Assembly: GCF_014650435.1 (NCBI RefSeq)
Contig: NZ_BMUY01000001.1
Location: 310,001 to 374,000 of the forward strand
Source: Streptomyces tendae
GTDB taxonomy: Bacteria > Actinomycetota > Actinomycetes > Streptomycetales > Streptomycetaceae
Length of the DNA stretch: 64,000 bases
Direction: 5' to 3'
Shown here: piece after piece, positions 33,995 to 43,569 of the stretch
How positions within the stretch are numbered: position 1 is the first letter of the stretch
How the letters are laid out: every line of letters starts with the position of its first letter
Made by a program: the position numbers and the translations under genes
Notes under the pieces: generated by a model
The model's input: only the letters and a program-made list of their open reading frames with translations
Told to the model about the DNA's origin: nothing
Database searches by the model: none

Positions 33995-36484
33995 ATGAGC
34001 AGCCTCTTTGACGACAGCTTCCTGGCGAGCCTCCAGACCCCCCGGGGTCACGAGGAGGAACCCCCGCCGCCGCCCGAGGACGATCACGGACCGGAGCCGG
34101 TTCCGCACGATCTGTTCGGCGGGAAGTTCGACGCGCCCCCGGAGCGGGACACCCACTACCGGGACGGCGCCCCGCGCCCCGCCCTGGACGCCGCGGCGCT
34201 CCTGGATGGGCTGAACGACAACCAGAGGGCCGCCGTCGTCCACTCCGGCTCCCCGCTGCTCATCGTGGCCGGTGCCGGCTCCGGCAAGACCCGCGTCCTC
34301 ACCCACCGCATCGCCCACCTGCTGGCCGAGCGGCACGTCCACCCCGGACAGATCCTCGCGATCACCTTCACCAACAAGGCCGCGGGCGAGATGAAGGAGC
34401 GCGTGGAGCAGCTCGTCGGGCCGCGCGCCAACGCGATGTGGGTGATGACCTTCCACAGCGCGTGCGTGCGCATCCTGCGCCGCGAGTCGAAGAAGCTCGG
34501 CTTCACCTCGTCGTTCTCGATCTACGACGCCGCCGACTCCAAGCGGCTCATGGCGCTGGTCTGCCGCGATCTGGACCTGGATCCCAAGCGCTTCCCGCCG
34601 AAGTCCTTCAGCGCGAAGATCAGCAACCTGAAGAACGAGCTGATCGACGAGGAGGACTTCGCCGCCCAGGCCGCCGACGGCTTCGAGAAGACCCTCGCCC
34701 AGGCATACGCCATGTACCAGTCGCGGCTGCGCGAGGCCAACGCCCTCGACTTCGACGACCTGATCATGACGACGGTCAACCTGCTGCGCGCCTTCCCGGA
34801 CGTCGCCGAGCACTACCGCCGCCGCTTCCGGCACGTCCTGGTCGACGAGTACCAGGACACCAACCACGCCCAGTACGCCCTGGTGCGCGAGCTGGTCGGC
34901 GTCCCCTCGGAGCACCCCGTCGACGTGCCGCCCGAGGCCGAGGTGCCGCCCGCCGAGCTGTGCGTGGTGGGCGACGCCGACCAGTCGATCTACGCCTTCC
35001 GCGGCGCCACCATCCGCAACATCCTCCAGTTCGAGGAGGACTACCCGGACGCGACGACGATCCTGCTCGAGCAGAACTACCGCTCCACGCAGACCATCCT
35101 CAGTGCCGCCAACGCGGTCATCGAGCGCAACGAGTCCCGCCGCCCCAAGAACCTGTGGACCAACCAGGGCAGCGGCGCGCAGATCACCGGGTACGTCGCC
35201 GACACCGAGCACGACGAGGCGCAGTTCGTCGCCGACGAGATAGACCGCCTCACCGACGCGGGTGAGGCCAAGGCCGGCGACGTCGCGGTCTTCTACCGGA
35301 CCAACGCGCAGTCCCGTGTCTTCGAAGAGGTCTTCATCCGCACCGGCCTGCCCTACAAGGTCGTCGGCGGTGTCCGCTTCTACGAGCGCAAGGAGGTCCG
35401 GGACGTCCTGGCCTACCTGCGGGTGCTGGCCAACCCGGAGGACTCGGTACCGCTGCGCCGCATCCTCAACGTCCCCAAGCGCGGCATCGGCGACCGCGCC
35501 GAGGCGATGATCGACGCCCTGTCCCAGCGCGAGAAGATCAGCTTCCCGCAGGCGCTGCGGCGCGTCGACGAGGCGTACGGCATGGCCGCGCGTTCGGCGA
35601 ACGCCGTCAAGCGGTTCAACACGCTCATGGAGGACCTTCGTACGATCGTCGAGTCCGGCGCCGGACCGGCGACCGTGCTGGAGGCCATCCTCGAACGCAC
35701 CGGGTACCTCGCCGAGTTGCAGGCTTCCACCGACCCGCAGGACGAGACCCGCATCGAGAACCTCCAGGAACTCGCGGCCGTCGCCCTGGAGTTCGAGCAG
35801 GAGCGGGCCGAGGGCGAAGAGGCCGGAACGCTGGCCGACTTCCTGGAGAAGGTCGCGCTCGTCGCCGACTCGGACCAGATTCCGGACGAGGAGGACGGCG
35901 ACGGCGTCGTCACCCTGATGACCCTGCACACCGCCAAGGGCCTGGAGTTCCCGGTCGTCTTCCTCACCGGCATGGAGGACGGCGTCTTCCCGCACATGCG
36001 CGCCCTCGGCCAGGCCAAGGAGCTGGAGGAGGAACGGCGCCTCGCCTACGTGGGGATCACGCGCGCGCGTGAGCGGCTGTACCTGACCCGGTCGACGCTG
36101 CGCAGCGCCTGGGGCCAGCCGTCGTACAACCCGCCCTCCCGGTTCCTGGAGGAGATCCCGGCCCCCCACCTGGAGTGGAAGCGCACCGGGGCGAACGGTC
36201 CCGCGCCCTCCGCGCCGGTCTCGGGCGTGGCGGCCTCGCTGTCCTCGTCCCGTTCCCGCTCGTCGGCGTCGGGCGCGTCCGGCTTCGCCACCCGCAGGTC
36301 GGCCGGCGCCGAGCAGCCGACGGTCTCGCTGGCGGTCGGCGACCGCGTCACGCACGACCAGTTCGGACTCGGCACGGTGGTCGGGGTCAAGGGCACCGGA
36401 TCGAACGCCGAGGCGACGATCGACTTCGGGGACACCAAGCCGAAGCGGCTGCTGCTGCGGTACGCGCCGGTGGAGAAGCTCTAG
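33995..36484 (+). CDS. pcrA: UvrD/Rep-family ATP-dependent DNA helicase PcrA
   Basis: An 829-residue superfamily 1A 3'-5' helicase used in nucleotide excision repair and removal of RecA or stalled polymerase. The ATG at 33995 has GGAGAGCG before it. An N-terminal extension of about 70 acidic residues precedes the Walker A IVAGAGSGKTR. Walker B is VDEYQDTN, with motif III GDADQSIYAFRGA, motif IV YRSTQTIL, motif V TLMTLHTAKGLEFPVVF and motif VI YVGITRARERLY. A flexible Ser-rich linker leads to the C-terminal RNAP-interacting Tudor-like domain (GDRVTHDQFGLGTVV). The upstream promoter is of the RecA-independent damage type, so induction by DNA damage is expected. Confidence 0.97.
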   Translation: MSSLFDDSFLASLQTPRGHEEEPPPPPEDDHGPEPVPHDLFGGKFDAPPERDTHYRDGAPRPALDAAALLDGLNDNQRAAVVHSGSPLLIVAGAGSGKTRVLTHRIAHLLAERHVHPGQILAITFTNKAAGEMKERVEQLVGPRANAMWVMTFHSACVRILRRESKKLGFTSSFSIYDAADSKRLMALVCRDLDLDPKRFPPKSFSAKISNLKNELIDEEDFAAQAADGFEKTLAQAYAMYQSRLREANALDFDDLIMTTVNLLRAFPDVAEHYRRRFRHVLVDEYQDTNHAQYALVRELVGVPSEHPVDVPPEAEVPPAELCVVGDADQSIYAFRGATIRNILQFEEDYPDATTILLEQNYRSTQTILSAANAVIERNESRRPKNLWTNQGSGAQITGYVADTEHDEAQFVADEIDRLTDAGEAKAGDVAVFYRTNAQSRVFEEVFIRTGLPYKVVGGVRFYERKEVRDVLAYLRVLANPEDSVPLRRILNVPKRGIGDRAEAMIDALSQREKISFPQALRRVDEAYGMAARSANAVKRFNTLMEDLRTIVESGAGPATVLEAILERTGYLAELQASTDPQDETRIENLQELAAVALEFEQERAEGEEAGTLADFLEKVALVADSDQIPDEEDGDGVVTLMTLHTAKGLEFPVVFLTGMEDGVFPHMRALGQAKELEEERRLAYVGITRARERLYLTRSTLRSAWGQPSYNPPSRFLEEIPAPHLEWKRTGANGPAPSAPVSGVAASLSSSRSRSSASGASGFATRRSAGAEQPTVSLAVGDRVTHDQFGLGTVVGVKGTGSNAEATIDFGDTKPKRLLLRYAPVEKL

Positions 36485-36559
36485 CGGCGTGGCGCGGGTG
36501 GCGGGTCTGGGGTATCGGCCCGGGCCCGGCCCGGCTCGGTCTGCTGAGACGTTACGGCG

Positions 36560-38170
36560 TCACGTCGGGCTGATGCCGTGGCTGCGCAGCCACGGCAGCG
36601 GGTCGATCGACGAGCCGCCCGCCGGGCGCACCTCGAAGTGCAGGTGCGGGCCGGTCGAGTTGCCCGAGTTGCCGGAGAACGCGATCGCGTCGCCCGCCTT
36701 CACGGTCGTACCGGAGGGGACCTGGTAGCTGGAGAGGTGGCAGTACCAGGTCTCCGTGCCGTCCTTCGCGGTCACGATCATCATGTTGCCGTAGGCGCTG
36801 TTGTACTGCGTCCGCACGGTGCCGTCGGTCGCCGCCATCACCTTCGTCCCGTACGACACGGGGAAGTCGATGCCGGTGTGGACGGACATCCAGTTGATGC
36901 CGGCCTGACCGTAGTACGCGCTGAGGCCGTGCTGCTCCACCGGGAGCGCGAACTTGGGGCGCAGCCGTTCCTTGCGGGCCGCCTCTTCCGCCGCCCGCCT
37001 CTTCTCGGCGTCCTGCTGGGCCTTGAGGTCGATGCGCTCCTGCGTCCGGCTGGCCCGGTCGGCGAAGTCGTCGGCTCCGGCGGCCAGGCTGGTGAGCTGG
37101 GTGTCCAGCTTGTTGTTGGCGGCGGACGGTTTCACCGGCGCGGCCTTCGCGTTGCCGGGGTCCGGCGCGGACGCCGCGGCGTCCGCACCCTCGTCGCCGG
37201 TCAGGCTGCCGACGGACGCGGCCGCGATACCGGCGACGCTCATCACACAGGCCGACGGCACGGCGATGGTCAGCAGCGCGGAGCGCTTGGCGGGCTGGCG
37301 GCGACGGGAACGCGCTCCGGCGCGCGAGCCGGTGCGGGCGGCCGGGATCCGAGCGGCCGGCGTGACCTCTTCCTGGTCGTCCAGCAGGGCGGTCACGGTG
37401 GGCAGTTCGCCGGTGGCGGCCAACTCGCCGTCGTACGGGGCGGGTTCGATGCCGTGGTCGACGGGCGTGGCGTCGTCCGGCGTGGGTGCGGGTGCGGGTG
37501 CGGGGTGCTCGGCCGGGCGGGCCGGGTCCTCGACCGCGTCGGTGGCCGCGGGGCCCGCGTTCCACTGCGTGGCGTCGTAGGCGCCGGTGTCCACGGGGCC
37601 GCCCGCGAACGCGCCGGTGTGGAAGGTGCCGGTCGCGAAGGTACTCGTCTCGTGGGCGCCGGTGTCGAAGGTCTGCGTGCCCCAGCCCCACTGCTGGGTC
37701 GCGTCGGCCGGAGCGCCGGACTGGTCCGGGTGGCTCCAGGCGCCGGTGTCCCACTGCCCGGTGGCCTCGGTGCCCGCGCCGTGCGGCGGTACGGCCTCGT
37801 GCTGCTGGTATCCGGATGTCCACGTCGTCGTGTCGTAGGCGCCGGTGTCGTAGGCGGCGTGGTGCTGGGCCGCGTACGCGTCGTAGTGCAGGGGCTGCTC
37901 GCCGCCGGTGGACCACTGGGTGGTGTCGTACGCACCCGTCGTCTCGTGGGTGCCGGTGTAGTGGCCCGGCATGCTGCCGAAGAGGGGGTCCGCGTCGAAG
38001 GCCGAGGTGTCGGCGGTGCCGGTGGAAAAACCGGTGGAGGCGTAGCCGCCGTACGTGGTGAGGTCGCCGTACTGGGCCTCCCCCGTGCCGTACGACGCGT
38101 ACTGCGCCGAAGCGGCGTCGGAAGCCGGAGTCGGGGTGGTACTTGTCCCCGACGGGTGACGGTCGTTCAC
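36560..38170 (-). CDS. Membrane-anchored M23 (LytM) peptidase with repetitive cytoplasmic N-terminus
   Basis: A 536-residue protein from GTG 38170 (after GAGAAG). The first 270 or so residues are Tyr/Thr/Gly/Ala/Trp-rich with loosely repeated units like DTGAYDTTxW. A basic patch (RSRRRQPAKRSA) and one membrane helix (LLTIAVPSACVMSVAGIA) follow, placing the repeats inside the cell. Outside are a coiled coil (about 390-430) and the M23 domain. Its zinc ligands are visible in HTGIDFP and HLHFEVRP. M23 enzymes are endopeptidases of peptidoglycan crossbridges, unless degenerate activators; here the metal residues are intact. It is likely a regulated septal or spore-wall hydrolase. The convergent neighbour is pcrA. 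Confidence 0.92.
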   Translation of the reverse strand: MNDRHPSGTSTTPTPASDAASAQYASYGTGEAQYGDLTTYGGYASTGFSTGTADTSAFDADPLFGSMPGHYTGTHETTGAYDTTQWSTGGEQPLHYDAYAAQHHAAYDTGAYDTTTWTSGYQQHEAVPPHGAGTEATGQWDTGAWSHPDQSGAPADATQQWGWGTQTFDTGAHETSTFATGTFHTGAFAGGPVDTGAYDATQWNAGPAATDAVEDPARPAEHPAPAPAPTPDDATPVDHGIEPAPYDGELAATGELPTVTALLDDQEEVTPAARIPAARTGSRAGARSRRRQPAKRSALLTIAVPSACVMSVAGIAAASVGSLTGDEGADAAASAPDPGNAKAAPVKPSAANNKLDTQLTSLAAGADDFADRASRTQERIDLKAQQDAEKRRAAEEAARKERLRPKFALPVEQHGLSAYYGQAGINWMSVHTGIDFPVSYGTKVMAATDGTVRTQYNSAYGNMMIVTAKDGTETWYCHLSSYQVPSGTTVKAGDAIAFSGNSGNSTGPHLHFEVRPAGGSSIDPLPWLRSHGISPT

Positions 38171-38366
38171 CAACTTCTCTTTCGCCTCGACAACAGGGGC
38201 TGCCAGAGCAGTGCGGCGACTGTACCCGGCGGTATACGGGCACGACAATCTTCGTCAGGTTTCGCGAGCGAAGGAAACGGGCAATCGGCCGTGATTTGGG
38301 GGACGGCGGGCACGAGTTTGGCTTTGTGTTCGAGAGTTGTTCGAGTCCGAACGGGTTGCTCCGGTC

Positions 38367-39362
38367 TCAGGCGACGGTCAGCCCGCCATGGTGTTTGCCC
38401 GTGTCCGTGTCTGTTTCGACGCCTGTTTCCGGTCCGGCCGTGTCGAGTGCCTGCCGAATCCCCGTGGCCACGGTGGGATGCACGGGCAGCGCGAGGTGGC
38501 CGATGCCACTCACCCGTACGTTCTGCACGCTCAGGTCGGGGTGGTCCAGGCAGGCCGTCTCCAGCGGGTCCATCACCCGGTCCAGGTCGCTCCAGAAGCT
38601 GACGAACCGCGTACGGCAGCCGGGTGCCGGCCGGGTCAGCTCCTCGATCACCGCCGAGCCGGGGCGCATCTGGCGCACGATCGGGTGCGCGTTCGCCAGC
38701 GGTACCACCTTGGTACCTGCGTGCGGGGTGCCGAGCGTCACCAGGGTGCGGACGCGGAGGTCGCCGCCGAGGCGCTGCACGTAGTAGCGCGCGATCAGCC
38801 CGCCGAGGCTGTGCCCGACGACGTCGACCCGCTCGCTGCCCGTCCGCTCGCAGATCTCCTCGATGTGCCGGCCGAGCAGCTCGGCCGCGGTGCGGATGTC
38901 GCAGGTCAGGGGGGAGTAGTTCAGCGACTCGATCTCGTGCCTGCCGTGCTGGGTCAGGCTGCGGCGCAACAACAGGAAGACCGAGCGGTTGTCGATGAAG
39001 CCGTGCAGCAGTACGACCGGCGGGCTCACCGGGGCCGGGAGCCTGGGCGGCGGAGGGGACGGCTGCGGATCCTGGGCGTTCTGGGCGTCATGGGTGTCCG
39101 TCGGCCGGAGGGTCTGGATCGGGCGCCGCTCCTGGATGATCCCCGAGGGGTAGAGGAGGAGGTGTCCGGCGAGGATCGCGGCCTCCAGGGCGCTTGCCTT
39201 CAGGAGGGTCAGCGAGAGACCGGTCAGTCGGCCCGGAAGGCTTGCCAGGTCCGGCAGGCCGGGGACCGCGGGGAGGCCGGGAAGTCCGGGGAGCCCCGGA
39301 AGTCCGGGCAGGAGACGCTGGAAGAGCGGGAGAAGGGGCAGTGCTGCCGTGGTGACCTTCAT
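38367..39362 (-). CDS. Alpha/beta-hydrolase lipase (triacylglycerol lipase-like)
   Basis: A 331-residue protein, ATG 39362 with GGAGG upstream. The N-terminus is hydrophobic with LPGLPGLPGLPGLP repeats and a possible membrane segment (LTLLKASALEAAILAGHLLL). The hydrolase domain has the oxyanion motif PPVVLLHGF and nucleophile serine in GHSLGG, with the acid probably in VSFWSDLDRVMDP and His in VSGIGHLALP. This is the layout of bacterial family I/EstA-like lipases, anchored at or exported through the membrane. Substrate is probably acyl esters. The 5' region is unusually AT-rich for this genome. Confidence 0.87.
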   Translation of the reverse strand: MKVTTAALPLLPLFQRLLPGLPGLPGLPGLPAVPGLPDLASLPGRLTGLSLTLLKASALEAAILAGHLLLYPSGIIQERRPIQTLRPTDTHDAQNAQDPQPSPPPPRLPAPVSPPVVLLHGFIDNRSVFLLLRRSLTQHGRHEIESLNYSPLTCDIRTAAELLGRHIEEICERTGSERVDVVGHSLGGLIARYYVQRLGGDLRVRTLVTLGTPHAGTKVVPLANAHPIVRQMRPGSAVIEELTRPAPGCRTRFVSFWSDLDRVMDPLETACLDHPDLSVQNVRVSGIGHLALPVHPTVATGIRQALDTAGPETGVETDTDTGKHHGGLTVA

Positions 39363-39820
39363 GGGCCGTCCTCCTGTCGGCACGCGCAGGGACGCCTCTG
39401 TCCCCCGTGTGCCCTCGTGGAGCGCCGTGACACCAGTGTTTGGTGCTGTTTGCGGGGTTTGTGTTCTTTGTGTTCTCTATGTCTACCCGTGTGTCGGCAC
39501 GCCGTATCAGAGCCCTGTGGGCCTTGTGAGGCCGGTGGTGTCGGTGAAACGGCGACGGGGCTCGCTGCCGACCTGTGCTGCCCCCGCTGCGGCTCTCCGT
39601 GCGCGTATAGCCGCCGCGCCCTGGAGCGGTGCGCGGCGAACATGTCCCACCGTGTGATTTCCCCCTCTGTATCCACCGCGAAACTGCCGGTTGCGGGATG
39701 CTGGCGATAACGTTCGTTCACTTCCCCCGGACACAGTGGTGCGGGGTTCGCGTGCCGCGAGGACGTGGAGTGTGCGGTACTTGTCGTACGGATGGATGTA
39801 GTCGCTTCATGGAGGCAGTG
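39363..39820. other. Gene-poor, relatively AT-rich intergenic region
   Basis: The 458 bp between the divergent lipase gene and the B12-binding subunit hold no convincing gene. About 39430-39490 is T- and GTT-rich (e.g. TTTGTGTTCTTTGTGTTCTC), unlike the surroundings. Frames open across it show no codon-position GC bias. It presumably contains promoters for both neighbours; I could not assign boxes. Confidence 0.5.
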
Positions 39821-40237
<417 letters not shown>

Positions 40238-40404
40238 GGCCGGCCCGTTCGTCAGGTCCGTCCGTCTGTCAGGCGGTGGAGGCCGACTGCTTCGCCGGTG
40301 CGGGGCACGCGCGGGCGTCCACCGGGCGCGCCTCGGACCGCGGTGTGCGCGGGCGGCGGGCCACGGGGTGTTGCCTCGCGGGGCGTGCGTCACGGGGCGG
40401 TGCC

Positions 40405-42309
40405 TCACGACCCCGCCCGGAGTTCCTCGGCCATCGCCGCCCGCAGACGCAACGTCGTGACGAGCCGCTGGAAGGCCTCCGCCCAGTACCCGCCGGCCCC
40501 CGGCGACGCGTCCTCCGGCTCGTCGGGTATCGCCAGCAGGCCGTCGAGGCGGCCCGCCTCCGAGGGGTCGAGGCAGCGTTCGGCGAGCCCCATGACGCCG
40601 CTGAAGCTCCACGGGTAGCTCCCGGCGTCCCGGGCGATGTTGAGCGCGTCGACCACCGCCCGGCCGAGCGGCGTCGCCCACGGCACGCCGCACATGCCGA
40701 GCAGCTGGAACGCCTCGGACAGCCCGTGCGTCGCGATGAACCCGGCGACCCACTCGGCGCGTTCGGCGGCGCCCAGCGTGCCGAGCAGCTTGGCCCGCTC
40801 GGCCAGGGACACCGCGCCCGGACCGCCCGCGTCGGGCGCCGTGGGCGCGCCCAGCAGCGCCCTCGCCCACACGCCGTCGCGCTGTCGTACCGCGGCTCGG
40901 CACCACGCGGCGTGCAGCTCGCCCTGCCAGCCGTCCGACACCGGCAGGGCGACGATCTCCTCGGCCGTACGACCCGCGAGGCGGGCCGGCCAGGTGGCCA
41001 GCGGGGCGGCCTCCACCAACTGGCCGAACCACCACGACCGTTCCCCGCGCCCGGCGGGCGGCTTGGTCACCACGCCGTCCCGCTCCATGCCCGCGTCGCA
41101 CTCGTGCGGTGCCTCGACGACGATCGCCGGCGGGGTGCGGGTGCGGTCCAGCGACACGCACGTCGCGGCCCGCGCCGCCATCCGGGCGGCCAGCGCCGAC
41201 CGCGGCAGCGCCGACAGCAACTCCGCCGCCGTGGCCCGTACGTTGCGGCTGCGGTCGGCCAAGGCCTGCTCCAGGAAGGGCTCGTCCGCAGCCTCGAGCC
41301 CCGTCCGCAGCGAGTCGAGGAACATCAACCGGTCCTCGGCCCGTTCCGTCGCCCAGGTCGACGCCAGCAGCTCGCGTGCGCCGACGGCATCGCGGGCGCG
41401 CAGGGCCGCCAGGAGAGCGACCCGTTCGGCGAACAGGCCCTCCGCCCAGAGCCTCCGCGCCCGCTCCATGGCACCGGAGCCCGGCGGCGCGGCCCCACCG
41501 CCGGGCGTCGCGCGCAGGGCGAACCGCCAGTCCGGGTTCAACCGGGCCAGCCACAGGGCCCGCGGACCCGCGAACTTCAACGCCGCCGGCCGCAGGTCCG
41601 TACGCCCCCGCGCCGCGTCCAGCAGCGCCGGAAGCGTCTGGGGCGGTGCCGCGAAACCGCGGGCGTTCGCCGTCGCCAGCCACTGTGGCAGCAGCTCCAT
41701 CAGATCGGGCGCGCTGCCCCTGCGGCCGCCGCCCGCAGTGCCGGGGCGGTCGGTGAGCAGCATCGTGAGCCGACGGGCCGCCGCCTCTGGCAGCGGCGGG
41801 CGGGGGTCCTCGGGTGCGGGGTCGGGGCGACCGGCCGCGCGGGCCGGTCGGAGTCCTGCGCGACGGCGTACGGTCTCCGCCGCGACCGCGTCCAGCAACA
41901 CGGCCGCCGCCCCCGGACCGCGCTCGCCGCCCGGTGGCGTACGCCGGTCCGTGCCCAGCAGCGCCGAGGTGACCAGCTCCTCCCACACACCGCCGGGCCC
42001 GGACCCCGACGTGCGCGCGCCAGAAGCCGCGGGCGGGCGGCCCGGAACCGGCTGGGCGCCGGCCTCCGCCGGGGGAGCCCACTGTGCGCCGGTCCCCGCG
42101 CCTGCGACGGCGTCGGCCCCCGGCGGGGAGTCGGCGGTGTCCGCGTCGGACTCGGGACCGGTGCCGGCCCCGGTGCCGGTGTCCGCGCGGGGCTGTGCGG
42201 GGGGTGCGGTCGCGTCGGTCGGTGGGGAGCCCGTGGGGACCACGGACGGCCACGGCACGGTGGTCGGCGTCGGTGCGGACGTGTCCGTGGGAGCGGGCGT
42301 CCTGGTCAT
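40405..42309 (-). CDS. DUF5691-family protein
   Basis: A 634-residue protein starting at ATG 42309, with GGAGGGGAACGAC just before. The first 100 residues are Pro/Thr/Ala-rich and disordered. The rest is mostly helical with the sequence VWEELVTSALLGTDRRTPP and HEAT-like stretches such as LEQALADRSRNVRATAAELL. This matches what I recall of DUF5691, a family found next to SWIM-type and MoxR/vWA genes in actinobacteria. Function unknown. It lies 35 bp downstream of the SWIM-family gene and is surely cotranscribed with it from the damage-type promoter at 43446-43468. Confidence 0.75.
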   Translation of the reverse strand: MTRTPAPTDTSAPTPTTVPWPSVVPTGSPPTDATAPPAQPRADTGTGAGTGPESDADTADSPPGADAVAGAGTGAQWAPPAEAGAQPVPGRPPAASGARTSGSGPGGVWEELVTSALLGTDRRTPPGGERGPGAAAVLLDAVAAETVRRRAGLRPARAAGRPDPAPEDPRPPLPEAAARRLTMLLTDRPGTAGGGRRGSAPDLMELLPQWLATANARGFAAPPQTLPALLDAARGRTDLRPAALKFAGPRALWLARLNPDWRFALRATPGGGAAPPGSGAMERARRLWAEGLFAERVALLAALRARDAVGARELLASTWATERAEDRLMFLDSLRTGLEAADEPFLEQALADRSRNVRATAAELLSALPRSALAARMAARAATCVSLDRTRTPPAIVVEAPHECDAGMERDGVVTKPPAGRGERSWWFGQLVEAAPLATWPARLAGRTAEEIVALPVSDGWQGELHAAWCRAAVRQRDGVWARALLGAPTAPDAGGPGAVSLAERAKLLGTLGAAERAEWVAGFIATHGLSEAFQLLGMCGVPWATPLGRAVVDALNIARDAGSYPWSFSGVMGLAERCLDPSEAGRLDGLLAIPDEPEDASPGAGGYWAEAFQRLVTTLRLRAAMAEELRAGS

Positions 42310-42344
42310 GTCGTTCCCCTCCGGTTCCAATCCCATGGGACGGG

Positions 42345-43385
42345 TCAGCACAGCGGCACCGCCGTACCCCGTCCGGCCGGCCAGGCCGTCAGCGGCGCGA
42401 AACCGCGGTGCCCGCACTCGCCGAAGACCGTGACGGGCGCACCGCCCGACAGCGCGACCAGCCGCCACAGGCCCGGTTGGCCGCCAGTGGTCCGGGCGAG
42501 CGGCAGCGCCGTGTCCCCGTCGGCGTCCGCCAGCTGCCAGCCGTCGCCGTCCGGTACGGGGACGACCCGATCCAGGACCACCGGCACCGAGTCCAGCCAC
42601 GGATCGTCACGGAGGGCCTCGCCGTACCGGACGGTCGCCCGCGAGGTCGTCACCCCCCTCGGACGGGCCCGGGTCGGCTCGGGCGGGGCGAACCTCCGGC
42701 CGAGGGCCACTCGCCGTCGGCCCGCGTCCGGATACGCGGAGACCTCCGCCTCCAGGGCCAGCCCCACCGGCAGCGCAAGCTCCGGTGGCCGCCCCGCGGC
42801 GCCGTAGGAGAGGAGGAGCACCGTGCGGTCCGTCTCCGCGCCGTACAACCAGACGCGACGGGTCGTCAGCCGGGCGTCCGCGGTGTCGTACTGGGCGAGG
42901 ACCAGCCAGTGGTCCCGCACCGGCGGGCCGTCCGCGGAGGTGGACAGACCCACGCGTGAACGGACCGTCGCCGCCAGGGAGTCCGGCAGCCGCTCGCGGT
43001 GCAACCAGCCCCGGTCGAGCAAGTGGAGCAGCGCACACTCCTCCAGCAGCCGCACCGGCCAGCCGGGACCCGACGAGGGTATGGCGGCCAACTCCCGCAC
43101 GCGCGAGGCCAGACCGGGCGCCTGGGCGTCGACCATGCGGGCCGCCGTCTCCTCCCACGGCCCGCCGCCCGTCTGCTCGGCGCCGGCCAGACCGGCGCGC
43201 AGGAGGTCCGCGAGCCGCTGCTCCAGCTCCGTGGCGCCCGCGGTGATGCGCTCCGCCCGCCGCTCCGCCCGGCGCCGTGCCGCCTCCGGGTCACCGGGCG
43301 CGGTCGCGGGGGCGGACGGGCCCGCGGTCCGCTCCACCGCGCGCTCGCGCCCACCCTCGCCACCCGGCTCTCGAACAGCCCTCAC
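42345..43385 (-). CDS. SWIM zinc-finger family protein lacking its SWIM motif
   Basis: A 346-residue protein from GTG 43385, with GGGGGACGG upstream. The sequence from ARRRAERRAERITAGATELE onward matches my memory of the long C-terminal part of actinobacterial SWIM-type proteins in MoxR/vWA clusters. In those the N-terminal 100 or so residues hold CxC...CxH. Here no such motif precedes it in any minus-strand frame up to the promoter (43446-43468). The frame upstream of the GTG is open without another start. The gene therefore looks 5'-truncated by a deletion that left promoter and body, or is a naturally SWIM-less member. Confidence 0.65.
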   Translation of the reverse strand: MRAVREPGGEGGRERAVERTAGPSAPATAPGDPEAARRRAERRAERITAGATELEQRLADLLRAGLAGAEQTGGGPWEETAARMVDAQAPGLASRVRELAAIPSSGPGWPVRLLEECALLHLLDRGWLHRERLPDSLAATVRSRVGLSTSADGPPVRDHWLVLAQYDTADARLTTRRVWLYGAETDRTVLLLSYGAAGRPPELALPVGLALEAEVSAYPDAGRRRVALGRRFAPPEPTRARPRGVTTSRATVRYGEALRDDPWLDSVPVVLDRVVPVPDGDGWQLADADGDTALPLARTTGGQPGLWRLVALSGGAPVTVFGECGHRGFAPLTAWPAGRGTAVPLC

Positions 43386-43445
43386 ACCGTCCCCCTCGTC
43401 GCCAAGTCCCCGCCCCGGCCCACCCCGTGCCGAGCCATGCCATCG

Positions 43446-43468
43446 AAGGTAGATCCCCCCACTGACAA
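43446..43468 (-). promoter_or_regulatory. RecA-NDp/PafBC-type promoter, leftward arm of the MoxR/SWIM cluster
   Basis: On the minus strand TTGTCAGTG (43460-43468), an 8-bp spacer and TACCTT (43446-43451). Transcription would start near 43439, about 54 nt before the SWIM-family GTG. Confidence 0.7.
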
Positions 43469-43504
43469 CGACCTCGGCGACGGCATTTGTGCAGGTCAGA
43501 GTGA

Positions 43505-43527
43505 TTGTCAGTGGCGTGGTGCACCGT
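43505..43527 (+). promoter_or_regulatory. RecA-NDp/PafBC-type promoter, rightward arm of the MoxR/vWA cluster
   Basis: TTGTCAGTG (43505-43513), an 8-bp spacer and CACCGT (43522-43527). The start would be near 43534, about 36 nt before the MoxR ATG. The -10 is less canonical than in the leftward copy. Confidence 0.65.
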
Positions 43528-43569
43528 GGATGACAGTTCGGACCGGCCTAGCTGGAGGGGGAATCAGCC

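Noticed and set aside
39507..39734. Small frame in the lipase to icmB intergenic region
   Set aside because: No ribosome-binding site, no GC bias at third positions, and no family match.
43386..43560. A SWIM CxCx(n)CxH motif hidden by a frameshift
   Set aside because: Three-frame reading of the minus strand showed isolated Cys residues but no CxC followed by CxH at plausible spacing.
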